Assembly (NCBI GenBank): GCA_964515945.1
Contig: CAZEWY010000210.1
Coordinates: 1-5,530, forward strand
Reading direction: 5' to 3'
Length of the DNA stretch: 5,530 nt
DNA from: CAYQQJ01 sp964515945
GTDB taxonomy: Bacteria > Pseudomonadota > Gammaproteobacteria > Pseudomonadales > Cellvibrionaceae
Shown here: positions 5,305 through 5,530 of the stretch, piece by piece
Numbering within the stretch: the first letter of the stretch is position 1
How the letters are laid out: every line of letters starts with the position of its first letter
The notes under the pieces: generated by a model
What the model saw: only the letters and a program-made list of their open reading frames with translations
Database searches by the model: none
Told to the model about the DNA's origin: nothing
Position numbers and translations under genes: made by a program

Positions 5305-5530
5305 AGCGTTGATACCCAGAGTGATTTCCGTGTTATGGGTCGTTTTATTGCTGCCGAGGAAATCCCTGTCAACAATGATGTCACGAAAATCGAGATTCAG
5401 CGTCAGCCAGTCGGTTATGGTCGTTTTATAGTTGATTCCGAACACCGCTCCAGTGCCATCGTCGCCAGCAAAATCAACACTGGCTGCCCCCAGCATCAGA
5501 TAGATATCCGATTGGAACTTATTGCTTTCA
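5296..5530 (-). CDS. Outer-membrane beta-barrel protein, C-terminal part (5' end outside window)
   Basis: The reading frame is open through the right edge, so only the last 77 residues are seen. An internal ATG at 5496 should not be taken as the start, because the same frame continues upstream with barrel-like sequence (SDIYLMLGAASVDFAGDD). Strands alternate hydrophobic and polar residues (GAVFGINYKTTITDWLTLNLDFRD), and the protein ends GINALF, the aromatic C-terminus of outer-membrane proteins. It is clearly related to the last 70 residues of the converging barrel gene at 4652-5284: the shared IYLMLG, FAGDD, LDFRD and KTTHN segments fall at matching positions. The two genes meet tail to tail with an 11-base gap. 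This is probably another member of the same envelope cluster, and its remaining gene and any operon partners lie to the right. Confidence 0.85.
   Translation of the reverse strand, partial: ESNKFQSDIYLMLGAASVDFAGDDGTGAVFGINYKTTITDWLTLNLDFRDIIVDRDFLGSNKTTHNTEITLGINALF

Noticed and set aside
1..5530. CRISPR array, tRNA/rRNA genes, insertion sequence, integron attC site, retron or other defence island
   Set aside because: I looked for regular repeats, tRNA-like folds, transposase motifs, GTTRRRY-type sites and reverse transcriptase motifs and saw none. The gene content is regulatory and envelope-related, so no defence system can be supported.

Overview
The window looks like chromosomal DNA of a marine-type gammaproteobacterium with roughly balanced GC. 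This is inferred from three things: a QorA-type quinone reductase, an M48 protease with a pilin-like tail, and a cluster of outer-membrane beta-barrels of the kind that end in a C-terminal phenylalanine. No taxonomic marker gene is present, so the assignment is tentative. There is no rRNA, tRNA, CRISPR array, recognisable transposase or phage gene.

Left block (1-829): a complete 70-residue XRE-type HTH protein reads leftward. Directly after its stop codon, in the same frame, a further open frame runs off the left edge. A small unknown protein of 83 residues reads rightward. The divergent gap between them carries two inverted repeats with the same core, GCTCC-N6-GGAGC. One lies just upstream of the HTH start. 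The other is the heart of a perfect 15-bp-arm palindrome. This is a convincing candidate operator pair for autoregulation and for control of the small gene.

Centre (986-1978): a well conserved NADPH:quinone oxidoreductase of the zeta-crystallin/MDR type, followed by about 400 bases with no convincing gene. That stretch holds a possibly structured segment (about 2041-2275) with a long-range 8-bp pairing, internal hairpins and a GC-rich 3' hairpin. It could be an unrecognised RNA, a dispersed repeat or decayed sequence.

Right centre (2378-3337, minus strand): an M48 zinc metalloprotease with two N-terminal membrane segments. Its C-terminus is a near-perfect type IV pilin N-terminal helix that lacks the prepilin cleavage signature. 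About 590 bases upstream of it, up to the next well supported start, hold no well supported gene.

Right block (3924-5530): an exported SH3b plus beta-barrel protein and a second beta-barrel protein overlap by 31 bp and probably form an operon. A third, related barrel converges on them from the right and is cut by the window edge. The C-terminal halves of the second and third are visibly related, and the first looks like a more distant relative. The three are probably envelope components that work together, perhaps with the SH3b domain reaching into the periplasm. Their exact role cannot be read from sequence alone.
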